Below are positions 49,692 to 58,326 of a stretch of DNA of 64,000 nt, one piece after another. The DNA lies in NCBI GenBank assembly GCA_035995185.1, contig DASYKT010000045.1:31014-95013 (forward strand), read 5' to 3'. A model generated the notes under the pieces. It did not search any database. It worked only from the letters and a program-made list of their open reading frames with translations, and was not told the origin of the DNA. Source of the stretch: DASYKT01 sp035995185 (lineage in GTDB: Bacteria > Acidobacteriota > Blastocatellia > Pyrinomonadales > Pyrinomonadaceae). A program made the translations under genes and the position numbers. Within the stretch, counting starts at the first letter, position 1; each line of letters starts with the position of its first letter.

Positions 49692-50648
49692 TTACACTTT
49701 TCTCATCTGCGGGTCTAAAGCATCACGCAGGCCGTCACCCAGGAAATTGAGCGAAAATAAGGTCAGCGCCATCGTCACGCCGGGAAATATCAGCTGCCAC
49801 GGGTAGATCGCGATGTTCTTTATGCCGTCGGCCGCCAGGCTTCCCCACGAAGCAAAAGGCGCCTGTACTCCCAGACCGAGAAAAGAAAGAAAGGCTTCGG
49901 TGAGCATGACCGAGGGGACGGTCAGCGTGGCGTAGACGATCACCAGACCCAAAGTGTTGGGCACCAGGTGTTTGAAAATGATCTTCGGCGTCGAAACTCC
50001 GGTCGCTTTGGCGGCCATCACAAACTCCTGGTTTTTCAGCGACATTATTTGCCCGCGCACGATCCGCGACATCGTCAGCCATGAAACCAGTCCCAGCGCA
50101 AAGAAGAGCAAAAAGATCTGGCTTAATCCCGCGCCCCCGCCAAACAGTTTAACCAGGTACTGGATAAATCCCGGGGCGTTATTGCCGGAGAAAAGCGACA
50201 AGAGCACGATCACGATCAGGATATACGGCACGGCGTACATCATATCGACGATGCGCATCATTACATTATCGATGCCCTTGCCGAGATAGCCCGCGATAGC
50301 GCCGTAGCTGACCCCGACTATTAACGAGACGATCGTGGAGATTATGCCCACCATCAGCGAAATGCGCCCGCCCAGTAAAACGCGGGCCAGCACATCTCTG
50401 CCCTGATCGTCGGTTCCCATCGGGTGCAGCATCGACGGCGGAAACGACCTGACCAGATCGCCGTTGGCCGGGATCGTGTCATAGGCAAAGCCGGTCGACC
50501 ATTCCACGATCGGCGGCCCGATCAAAACTGCTATCACCATGAAACAAACGACGATCATTCCGAAAACCGCCAGCTTGTTTTTGAGCAGGCGCTTCCAGGC
50601 GTCTTTCCAGAGCGATGTACCTTTTACGGGTCTTAATTCTTCTGCCAT
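49692..50648 (-). CDS. oppC: Oligopeptide ABC transporter permease (OppC type)
   Basis: The 318-residue permease has about six membrane helices, the conserved start KRLLKNKLAVFGMIVV and HPMGTDDQGRDV, and the EAA loop FVMAAKATGVSTPKIIFKHL that docks on the ATPases. It follows oppB by 8 bases. Confidence 0.93.
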   Translation of the reverse strand: MAEELRPVKGTSLWKDAWKRLLKNKLAVFGMIVVCFMVIAVLIGPPIVEWSTGFAYDTIPANGDLVRSFPPSMLHPMGTDDQGRDVLARVLLGGRISLMVGIISTIVSLIVGVSYGAIAGYLGKGIDNVMMRIVDMMYAVPYILIVIVLLSLFSGNNAPGFIQYLVKLFGGGAGLSQIFLLFFALGLVSWLTMSRIVRGQIMSLKNQEFVMAAKATGVSTPKIIFKHLVPNTLGLVIVYATLTVPSVMLTEAFLSFLGLGVQAPFASWGSLAADGIKNIAIYPWQLIFPGVTMALTLFSLNFLGDGLRDALDPQMRKV

Positions 50649-50656
50649 AAAATTCT

Positions 50657-51655
50657 TTAATCGTATCTGATGCGCGGATCCAGAAATGCGTAGCCGATGT
50701 CAACCAGCAGGTTGAAGAGCAGGGTGATGATAGAAAGAAACGCCACCACCCCCAGGGTCAAAGGCTCGTCGCGGTTAAATATTGACTGAATAAAAACATT
50801 GCCCATTCCCGGCAGCGCAAATATTTTTTCCACCACCACGGTCCCGGCCAGCAGCTGCGCCAGCGCCGGCCCGGTAAAGGAGATCACCGGCATCAATCCC
50901 CCGCGCAGCGCATGGCGGGTGACCACGTGCCATTCGCTCAAACCTTTTGCGCGCGCCGTGCGGATATAATCCGAGCGCAGCACTTCGAGCATGCCGGCGC
51001 GGGTAAGCCTGGCGATATAGGCCGCGTACACCGCGGAAAGCGTCAGCACCGGAAGCACCAAATTACTTACCCCTAAGACGCCGTCCCAGCGCGCCGGCGG
51101 GAACCAATAGAGATAAAGAGAAAATATCAGGACAAGGATCGGCCCCAGCACAAAGTTAGGCATTGAAATGCCGAGCATAGAGATCGCCATCGACGAATAA
51201 TCGATCGCGGTGTTTTGCCTCAGGGCCGCGATCGTCCCGGCCGTGATCCCGATGGCGAGTGCCAGCAAGTAAGCGAGAATGCCAAGAGTGGCGGAAACAG
51301 GGACCGTTCGCCATAAAATTTCATTGACGGACTGGCCTTCGTATTTCAGCGAATCGCCAAAGTCAAAGCATTTGAAATTGGCGCTCCCGATGGAAAACTG
51401 CAGGCCCGTCGTGGTGGTTTCATCCGCCGCTTTCGTGCGGCAGGTGATGTTGCCCATCATCATCAGGTACTGCTCGATCAGCGGTTTATCGAGGCCGTAT
51501 TTTTTCCTGATGTTTGCCTCGACCGCCGCCGGAAGCTGCTTTTCCGAGCTATAAAACGTTCCCGGCGCAAAACGGACCAGTGCCCAGGTAACCGACACCA
51601 CTATCAACGCCATCGGGATGATGATAAGTAATCGTTTGAGAATGAATCGAAGCAT
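50657..51655 (-). CDS. oppB: Oligopeptide ABC transporter permease (OppB type)
   Basis: The 332-residue permease has six membrane helices, begins MLRFILKRLLIIIPMALIVV and holds the EAA loop DYIRTARAKGLSEWHVVTRH. It is about 25 residues longer than usual, with a periplasmic loop between helices 1 and 2 that contains two cysteines (NITCRTK, FKCFDFG). It is 14 bases after oppA. Confidence 0.93.
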   Translation of the reverse strand: MLRFILKRLLIIIPMALIVVSVTWALVRFAPGTFYSSEKQLPAAVEANIRKKYGLDKPLIEQYLMMMGNITCRTKAADETTTTGLQFSIGSANFKCFDFGDSLKYEGQSVNEILWRTVPVSATLGILAYLLALAIGITAGTIAALRQNTAIDYSSMAISMLGISMPNFVLGPILVLIFSLYLYWFPPARWDGVLGVSNLVLPVLTLSAVYAAYIARLTRAGMLEVLRSDYIRTARAKGLSEWHVVTRHALRGGLMPVISFTGPALAQLLAGTVVVEKIFALPGMGNVFIQSIFNRDEPLTLGVVAFLSIITLLFNLLVDIGYAFLDPRIRYD

Positions 51656-51669
51656 AATTTGCCGAGAGT

Positions 51670-54105
51670 TTATTCAGCCTTCATTATATTTGCCACATCC
51701 TGGTCCCACTTCGCCGTGTCGCGTTCGATGTAGACAAATTTCCAGGGAAACAGGGTGCCGGGATTAGGATACATTCCCTTTACATAAGGTTTTTTGATCC
51801 AGTTGGTAGATTGTGTTTGCAGCGGGATCACGATCTGCTGGTCCATCACGTATAACTCAGCCTGGGCCAGGAGCTCGAAACGTTTTTGCGGGTCCAGGGT
51901 CTTGTTGGCGTTATCGAGCATATCGTCATACTTTTGATCGTGCCAACCCGTGGCACCGTCGTTTTGTTCCGAATAAAAAAGATTCAGGAAAGTAAACGGG
52001 TCCATGTAATCGCCCGACCACGCGTTGCGGGTGAAACCTTCATATTGCACCCCCGAGCGGTAAGGCAGAAATGTTTTCCATTCCATATTCTTGAGCGGAA
52101 CCGTGATGCCCAGATTCTGCTTCCACTGCGATTGGATCATCTCGGCGATCTGCCGGTTTGATTCAAGAGTGTTGTAGGTGATGTTGATCTTTTCGACCGG
52201 GAAATTTTCCACGGTGCAGCGGCCGCCCTCGCCTTTGGTCACTTTGTAACCTGCTTCGGCCATCAAGGCGCAGGCTTTTTCCGGGTTGAAGTCGTTGCGG
52301 TGGGTCCATTCTTCAGGCGACATTCCCCGTTTTACCCGCGCTTCTTCGTATATTTTCTTACGCGCTTCTTCATAGGCGGGAAAAATGCCTTCGGGCGTAA
52401 AATCGAGCAGCGGCGTAACGGTGCCGCGGAATTTCGCGATCGCCTCGCGGTCTACGGCGCGGCTGAAAGCCTTTCGCACATAGACGTTGTCCATCGGCGG
52501 CTTTTTGCTGGCGATGCTGTAGTATTCCATGGCAACTTCGGGATGCTTCAGGTATTCATCGGTATATCGAGAAACCTCTGCGACCCACGAAGCGGGCACG
52601 GTGTGATTGTACAAGGCGTCCACACTGCCCGATTTATACAGGTTGAGCATGGTGGTGTTTTCTTCGAGCGGATAGAAATCGATCTCGTCGAGTTTCACGG
52701 TTGCCGCGTCCCAGTAATTGGGATCTCTCACCACTTCCAGCGTGTCATAAGGCCTGTGCGTTTTGACCTTGAACGGTCCGCACGTGACGATATTTTCCGG
52801 CCTGACCCAATTTTTACCGAATTTCTCTATCGCCTTTTGCGGCACGAGACGGAAAAACTGGTGCGGCAGCAGGCTCATAAAATATGGCGCGGGCTGCGTC
52901 AGCGTGATCCGAAGGGTATAATCGTCGATCGCTTCGACGCCGATATCTTTTGCTTCGACGGTGATCAGGTCCGCCGCCGCCAGGTCGTCTTTAAAAACAT
53001 CTTCGAGCAAAAAGCGGTTGAGATAAAACAAATTTGCGATCTGCTTTTTCTTTAGCTTGGCCTTCTCTTCTTTTTTCGCGGCATCGTCCGTCTGAGCGAT
53101 ATCGTCATCGATCGCTTTTGCTTCATCGGCGCGCTTTTTATTTTCCTTGGCCAGATTGGCCAGCAGCGTCTGTGAATCTTTTGAAAGCGTGACGCCGGCA
53201 AATCTCTGCTCGTCATAGATGCCGCTTTCCATCAATTTATTTAAGCCGTCCGCCAAAACCTGCTTGTGCGCATCATCGCAGCTGGCGCCCTGAATACAAT
53301 GTTCCAATGCTTCTTTGGAAAGATTTTCCCGTAAGAATTGCGACAAACCGTCTTTCCCGTTGATCACTTTTCCGGTAAAGGCGATCGGGTTTTTGAAGTC
53401 CCGCGCGTTGAATTTAAATACGCCCTTTAGTTTTTCGTTGCCCTGGATCTCCCGCGCGCGTTTAAAAGTGTCTCCGTTAAGCGTCAGCTTTGCGGGTGCG
53501 CGCAGCATCTTACTGGTTTCCGTTTCGGTTCCGATAGGAGTTGCTTTATCGGGCGCGACAGCAGCGCCGTTTTCCGCCTCCGGTGCAAAATCTTTAGCGA
53601 TATAAAAATTGCCGTCAGGCCCTTTCATAAACACCGAGTGATTGTTGTAAGGCTCCGCGTATTTAATGTAGTAACCCAGGTTGGCGTTGCGCGAGGCGGT
53701 TTCCGGAGCAAAACCCCGGCGGAAAGAAAACACAAAATCATTGGCCGTTATCGGGTCGCCGTTTGACCACTTGGCGTCCTTGCGCAGGTGAAAAAGATAC
53801 TCTACCGCGTCGGGGCTGATCTCCCAGTTGGTGGCCAGCTCGGGCCTCGGTTCCATCGTCTTCGGGTCGTATTCGACCAGGCCTTCGTACAGCGCCATGT
53901 ACACCCGCGCTTCGGGCTGGCCGGTCCCGATCTGCGGATCCAGCGACTCCGGTTCCGAACCGGAGATATAACGCAGCACGTTGGCATTGGGCGGCGAAGT
54001 CTTGCCGAAGTAACGGCTCTTGGCCGAAGTCATACAACCTGCTAAAACTAAAGACAACAGTATCAATGCTGCCAATTGAATCTTGAATATAATTGACCCG
54101 CGCAT
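51670..54105 (-). CDS. oppA: Oligopeptide-binding lipoprotein (family 5) with large insertion
   Basis: The 811-residue lipoprotein (lipobox LAGC, Cys24) is the extracytoplasmic binding protein. The family 5 fold is read from SGSEPESLDPQIGTGQPEA (49-67) to about 150, then resumes near 385 (VEAIDDYTLRITLTQPAPYF) to the end, with RKAFSRAVDREAI and NPEKACALMAEAGY. Between about 155 and 380 is an insertion of roughly 225 residues. It holds two cysteines (EHCIQGASC) and a Lys/Glu/Ala-rich coiled-coil-like segment (320-355). Typical OppA proteins are about 540 residues. TAGGAG lies 8 bases before the ATG. It is the first gene of the opp operon. Confidence 0.9.
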   Translation of the reverse strand: MRGSIIFKIQLAALILLSLVLAGCMTSAKSRYFGKTSPPNANVLRYISGSEPESLDPQIGTGQPEARVYMALYEGLVEYDPKTMEPRPELATNWEISPDAVEYLFHLRKDAKWSNGDPITANDFVFSFRRGFAPETASRNANLGYYIKYAEPYNNHSVFMKGPDGNFYIAKDFAPEAENGAAVAPDKATPIGTETETSKMLRAPAKLTLNGDTFKRAREIQGNEKLKGVFKFNARDFKNPIAFTGKVINGKDGLSQFLRENLSKEALEHCIQGASCDDAHKQVLADGLNKLMESGIYDEQRFAGVTLSKDSQTLLANLAKENKKRADEAKAIDDDIAQTDDAAKKEEKAKLKKKQIANLFYLNRFLLEDVFKDDLAAADLITVEAKDIGVEAIDDYTLRITLTQPAPYFMSLLPHQFFRLVPQKAIEKFGKNWVRPENIVTCGPFKVKTHRPYDTLEVVRDPNYWDAATVKLDEIDFYPLEENTTMLNLYKSGSVDALYNHTVPASWVAEVSRYTDEYLKHPEVAMEYYSIASKKPPMDNVYVRKAFSRAVDREAIAKFRGTVTPLLDFTPEGIFPAYEEARKKIYEEARVKRGMSPEEWTHRNDFNPEKACALMAEAGYKVTKGEGGRCTVENFPVEKINITYNTLESNRQIAEMIQSQWKQNLGITVPLKNMEWKTFLPYRSGVQYEGFTRNAWSGDYMDPFTFLNLFYSEQNDGATGWHDQKYDDMLDNANKTLDPQKRFELLAQAELYVMDQQIVIPLQTQSTNWIKKPYVKGMYPNPGTLFPWKFVYIERDTAKWDQDVANIMKAE

Positions 54106-54534
54106 TTCGTACTCCTAACAAATGCCAAATTACTGGATTAAAGGACCTTTTTCTTAAGACCCGGAAGAGAGTTTAAAACGTCTAACTCCCTGTAAAGTAT
54201 CACGTTTCCGCACTTACAGGCAAGATTTTAAATTCCGCTATCTATAAGATAATGATCGCCCGCCGATGGTTGCTCGCGCAATACTTTTCGGTAATACGTA
54301 GAATGTGCTTTTTTGTTTTAGAGACGTTGCCCATAAAAGCTCGAAGCACGTCGATCTAGTGATGAAAAATTAGCGGCCCCTGTTTTAGTGTATTTCGTGT
54401 GCTTCGTGGTTAAGCTTTTAGTTCCATTATGCTTATACAACTATAAGATTTTAACCACGAAACACACTAAACGCACGAAAAGCTGCCAGATTCGGCCCGG
54501 GAAGGTTCATGGGCAAACCCGTTTCTTAATGTTT
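54106..54534. other. 430-bp spacer holding a MITE-like repeat
   Basis: Apart from the opp promoter region and the repeat at 54325-54518, I see nothing here that looks coding. Confidence 0.6.
54325..54518. repeat. MITE-like repeat, long copy with longer loop
   Basis: Left end GTTGCCCATAAAAGCTCG, core TATTTCGTGTGCTTCGTGGTTAAG, a loop of about 40 bases, complement TTAACCACGAAACACACTAA and right end TTCATGGGCAAAC. It is the copy with the most complete inverted ends besides 56981 and 63007. Confidence 0.8.
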
Positions 54535-56721
54535 CTACTCCAACTGCTTGAGCCATTTTTCAATACTGGAACGTTCTTCCCCGGTAAGATCTTTATTTCC
54601 AAAACGCACGGCATTATAGGCGCGGGTAATGCCCAAAGCTTCCGGGATCGCCAGTGAGTCGGCAAATTCGCTGGGGGTCTGATGCGGTTGTTTGACGAAG
54701 CCTTTCATTCTTAACGCCTTGAGCATGCGCGCATAAAATTCAACGATCTTGATCTCATCGGACCGGCCCCGCAAAAAAGTTTTCCAAAAACCCGAGCGCC
54801 TGAGACGCCTGACGAGAAAGAACATTAAGATCAAAAAAGCCGCGCCCGATACTACAAAAGCAGCGATATAAAGGACCGCCGTCACCTGGGCGTTAAATCC
54901 CTGTTCGCCGCGCAGATCGTTATAAGACCGCGTCAGGTCGCGCTGCATGGAATTAAGCCAGCCGCTAAGTTCGAACATTTGCGCCGAAACGCTCTGCCGA
55001 AACGATCGCGCCAGCGATCTTTGCCCCTGGTTATCGTAGGCCACGACGTATTCGATCCACATGGTTTCAAGCGCTTCGATATAGTTATTAAAAGCGCCAT
55101 ATATTCCGCCGATGCTGGCGGAATTTTCCACGCCGGCAGAGGGCGTGGGGTCAAACGGCACCCAGATATTTTGCTGCGGGAAATATACCTCTACCCATGA
55201 GTGCGCATCTTTTTGCCGGATGATATACCGCCGGGCCTGGTCGTTGTATTGCCCGCCCTGAAAGCCGTTGACCACGCGGGTCGCGATCCCCTGCGTCCGC
55301 AGCATTATCGCCATCGCCGACGCAAAATATTCGCAATGGCCTTCTTTTATATTAAAAAGAAAATCCGCCAGCGGATCGCTGCCGCCCGCTTTTAGATCGA
55401 GCGTATAGCCGAAATTCGTTTGTAAATAAGTTTCCACCGCGCGGGCCGCGTCGTATCGATTGCCTGCCCCGGCCTTTTCGATGACCTCACGCGTTAGTTT
55501 TTCAAACCGTTCGTCCATTTGGGGCGGAAGCTGCAGATAAGCATCTTTTTTATCCTGGGTGTAAGCCTGGTTATCGCGCCGCAATTCATCTTCGGGCGGC
55601 AAATAAGCGTCCGAGATCACGCGGTACGACACTCTTTCCGGTTCGGTGCGCCCGGCGGCTGAGATCGATTCATTGCGATCGCGGGAGAGCGTTTCAAAAC
55701 TCCCCTGAACACCGAGCATGCGCGGCAAACCAAAAATGGTCGGGGTATCGAGCGGTTCGAGAATGATCGTCTGCAGGATGGTCTGGTTATTTCGCGACGC
55801 CGTATCGAGTTTGAAAAAGCTTCCTTCTATCGGGCCGATGGTTTCAACCCGGCTTCTGAACTTGCTCCAGCGGAGTTTGTCAAAATGGTCCAGGGCCACG
55901 CCGCGCCATTTGAAATTTCGGAAATTAGGCGGCTGGCCGCTTTCGATCCGCGCCCGCATCACCACTTCGCTGCTTTGCTGGATACGAGCGATCGCCCCCA
56001 GCTGAACGGTGTCGGAAAAACCCGTCGATGTGGTCAAAGCGCGCGAGCCGGCGCCAATTCCCGCGCTGCCGACCCGGGGCAAAAAGAAGAACAGCGGAAC
56101 GGCCAGGGCGATCGTCAGCAGGAGAAGATTTACCGCCACCAAAGGAAAGCGATAATTCGTCCGGGGAGTTATACCATATGAACTCTGGGCCCGGCGCCCC
56201 GGCGTGTTTTTCAGGATCTTGGTGCGTTTTTCATTGATGCTGCGGGAAGATTTTCTTATCTCAAAGGCAATGATCGTCGTCACCGCGAAGAAAAGATAAA
56301 TGATAAAAGACGCCGCCAGAAAAAAGCTGATGCTGAAACCCGCCGCCAGCAAAACTTCGAAAAACGATATCAGGTAAAGTACGAACCAGTCACGGTCGGT
56401 CTTGACCTGCAAGAGTTTGATCGCCGCCAGCGCCAGGATCAGGCGGGCCAGGGTGGCGACGGCGGCCTGCTCGCGCGAATAGCTGCCCGACAAATTGTAT
56501 TTATAATCCAGGTAGAACAGCGGCAGCGTCGCCAGGATCACTATCAATCCCACTCTTTCGGAAAGCTGCCATTTACTGTCTTCCAGATTCCAGGCAAAGA
56601 TCATCGTGGCGATAAAAAGCGCAGCGACCAGGATGCCCACGCCGCCTGAAACAAACAGCGCCAGCAGCCCGCCAAAAAGCAAAGTATAGGAAGATAGTTT
56701 GAAGAAACTCTCGAAATTCAT
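54535..56721 (-). CDS. TgpA-like transmembrane transglutaminase family protein
   Basis: The 728-residue inner-membrane protein has a DUF3488 region of about seven helices in the first 190 residues, and a linker and a transglutaminase-like domain in the periplasm. The catalytic triad is visible: Cys in IKEGHCEYFASAMAIML, His in DAHSWVEVYF and Asp in VPFDPTPSAG. A further helix (about 595-615) and a C-terminal DUF4129-like cytoplasmic part (KFVKQPHQTPSEFADSL) follow. It is the layout of P. aeruginosa TgpA, an essential periplasmic enzyme of unclear substrate. Such genes often sit next to a MoxR ATPase and DUF58 gene; neither is seen here. Confidence 0.92.
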   Translation of the reverse strand: MNFESFFKLSSYTLLFGGLLALFVSGGVGILVAALFIATMIFAWNLEDSKWQLSERVGLIVILATLPLFYLDYKYNLSGSYSREQAAVATLARLILALAAIKLLQVKTDRDWFVLYLISFFEVLLAAGFSISFFLAASFIIYLFFAVTTIIAFEIRKSSRSINEKRTKILKNTPGRRAQSSYGITPRTNYRFPLVAVNLLLLTIALAVPLFFFLPRVGSAGIGAGSRALTTSTGFSDTVQLGAIARIQQSSEVVMRARIESGQPPNFRNFKWRGVALDHFDKLRWSKFRSRVETIGPIEGSFFKLDTASRNNQTILQTIILEPLDTPTIFGLPRMLGVQGSFETLSRDRNESISAAGRTEPERVSYRVISDAYLPPEDELRRDNQAYTQDKKDAYLQLPPQMDERFEKLTREVIEKAGAGNRYDAARAVETYLQTNFGYTLDLKAGGSDPLADFLFNIKEGHCEYFASAMAIMLRTQGIATRVVNGFQGGQYNDQARRYIIRQKDAHSWVEVYFPQQNIWVPFDPTPSAGVENSASIGGIYGAFNNYIEALETMWIEYVVAYDNQGQRSLARSFRQSVSAQMFELSGWLNSMQRDLTRSYNDLRGEQGFNAQVTAVLYIAAFVVSGAAFLILMFFLVRRLRRSGFWKTFLRGRSDEIKIVEFYARMLKALRMKGFVKQPHQTPSEFADSLAIPEALGITRAYNAVRFGNKDLTGEERSSIEKWLKQLE

Positions 56722-56980
56722 TGAGATGCGCAGCAGTCCCGTTTATCTATTATAGTTTGCCCGGAAAGAATGTGAAAGGAGTTGTGAAAATAGCAGTGGG
56801 TAAATGTAGAAATCTATCCTTAAAGTCCCCAACGGGGACAAAGAAAATAGCCCAGGGTAAGTGAGCGAAGCGAGCGCCACCCTGGGTATCGAAATCCTAA
56901 CAACGTTCCAGCCCTGAAGGGGCGGTAGACCCACCACCTAAAATTAAGTTATCCGGAGGACTTGATAATTATTTTGGCAT
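56722..56980. repeat. Spacer with the CCCAGGGT palindromic repeat (56822-56935)
   Basis: The element has a short arm AGTCCCCAACGGGGACA, a long palindrome TAGCCCAGGGTAAGTGAGCG AAGCGAGCGCCACCCTGGGTA, and an end GCCCTGAAGGGGC. It is a known style of intergenic repeat in several phyla; one copy is seen in the window. No gene is visible. Confidence 0.7.
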
Positions 56981-57144
56981 GGCATTGCCTATAAAATAGT
57001 TTATCTTCAATTCGAACTAAGATATGGCGGGTGACGTTCGTGTATTTCGTGCGTTTCGTGGTAATTCCGGAAGTTTTTACCACGAATCACACTAAACACA
57101 CGAATGTATCGCTCATCAAAACGATCTTTCTTTTATCGGGCAAT
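56981..57144. repeat. MITE-like repeat, complete copy with terminal inverted repeats
   Basis: The left end GGCATTGCCTATAAAA is inverted as TTTTATCGGGCAAT at the right end. Between them are TTTATCTTCAATTCGAACTA AGATATGGCGGGTGACG and the palindromic core. The copy at 63007-63175 is nearly identical over its whole length. It ends one base before the stop codon of the TlpA-like gene (57146). Confidence 0.88.
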
Positions 57145-57145
57145 T

Positions 57146-58102
57146 TCATTTGGCGTCCAAATTTGCCTCGATCATTTGGCTCATATCATTAATAGTGCGG
57201 TTAGGATTGTGTCCCTTAAAGACACCCACCAATTTGCCGTCCACGATGATAAAACTCTGCGGAATGCCTTGCATCCTGGTAATTGCCATTAATGCCTGCG
57301 TTAAATTAACATCCCCTGTCACGAGAATGTATTTTACCTCCCTCATCTCGCGGAAAGTTTCGATCATCTCTTTCGTGTCCTCAGATTCGACGTCCAGCCC
57401 TATTACGGTAATGCCGCGGCCGCGGTATTTCTCCTGCAATTCATTAAGGGCCGGCATTTCCAGCCGGCACGGGGCGCACCAGGTAGCCCACAGGTTTAAC
57501 AAAACTATTCCCTTATACTTTTCCAGCGTGAAAGTATCTCCGGCCGGCGTCCGAAGCTCGGTCTTCAGAATATAGTCGGGGAGAATTTTCCCGACCCCGA
57601 TCTTTCCCGTGAACATATCGACCTGAGCACAGGAGGTATAAATTTGCGTGGACCACAAAGACGACCAGTTTCCTTTGTCGAATTGATAATAAGTGCTGTC
57701 AGATCCGCCTTCTTTCCATTCGCCCCAGGTTTTTTCCGCCTCCGTCATCTTGCGGTGGCGCTCAAATTTCGCGGTCGATATGCCGCTCCAGAAAAGGTCG
57801 CGCGGGTAGCCTTCCCTGCCCTTGGCCGATTCGCCGGCCGTTTCAAAAGTCACTCCCGTAGCCTCGACCAGCGTCCTTCCGTCAACTGCGTCGGTGCGCA
57901 TGAAATAACTCGATCCGCCGCATTTTACTATCCTGCGCGCCCAAAATTTGTCGAGGAATTTTTGTGATTCAGAGGCGAAATCGTAGCCCGGAGGAGGCAT
58001 AGCATTGCTTCCCTTTATTCGTTTTGTTTGAGCGAAAGAACTGAAAGATAAAAGGACCGCCAGGGTGGCCAAAAGGAACGAAGCGAACACGGATCTTTGC
58101 AT
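57146..58102 (-). CDS. TlpA-like thioredoxin-fold exported protein
   Basis: The 318-residue protein has a signal peptide (1-24) and an N-terminal region of unknown fold (25-180) with three cysteines. The C-terminal TlpA/ResA-like thioredoxin domain (185-318) shows WATWCAPC (Cys209, Cys212), the insert GLDVESEDTKEMI and cis-Pro GIPQSFI. It would reduce disulfides or deliver electrons in the periplasm. The N-terminal region is a large extra part compared with ResA (about 180 residues). Confidence 0.9.
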   Translation of the reverse strand: MQRSVFASFLLATLAVLLSFSSFAQTKRIKGSNAMPPPGYDFASESQKFLDKFWARRIVKCGGSSYFMRTDAVDGRTLVEATGVTFETAGESAKGREGYPRDLFWSGISTAKFERHRKMTEAEKTWGEWKEGGSDSTYYQFDKGNWSSLWSTQIYTSCAQVDMFTGKIGVGKILPDYILKTELRTPAGDTFTLEKYKGIVLLNLWATWCAPCRLEMPALNELQEKYRGRGITVIGLDVESEDTKEMIETFREMREVKYILVTGDVNLTQALMAITRMQGIPQSFIIVDGKLVGVFKGHNPNRTINDMSQMIEANLDAK

Positions 58103-58165
58103 AAATTTATTCCAAAGCTGCGCCAGAATAATACCTTAATACATCGCTGTCAATAGAAATAATTA

Positions 58166-58224
58166 GCTGATAACTGAGAGATTATCTGTCATCTATTATC
58201 TATCAGTTATTATCTATTCCGAAT
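58166..58224. repeat. Dispersed palindrome, GGAATAGATGATAACTGA family, copy 3
   Basis: GCTGATAACTGAGAGATTAT and ATCAGTTATTATCTATTCCG are the arms. The left arm is shorter than in the copies at 10194-10275 and 38808-38890. Confidence 0.75.
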
Positions 58225-58272
58225 GACATCTAAACCAGTCTCACAGCACAAGGCACATTAGCGTTTAAAGCG

Positions 58273-58303
58273 AAAAAGCCCGCTCGAAATGAGCAGGGCT
58301 TTC
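58273..58303 (-). terminator. Intrinsic terminator of the M16 protease gene
   Basis: AAAGCCC...GGGCTTT with GCTC/GAGC inside and an internal bulge lies 24 bases past the stop, with minus-strand T tract. Confidence 0.8.
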
Positions 58304-58326
58304 GTTTTTCACGGCTCAGTGGACGC

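Noticed and set aside
54388..54657. 89-residue frame starting in the MITE-like repeat
   Set aside because: The peptide FVCFVVK...TTKHTKRTK is the typical translation of this repeat family, and the frame runs into the antisense of the TgpA-like gene.
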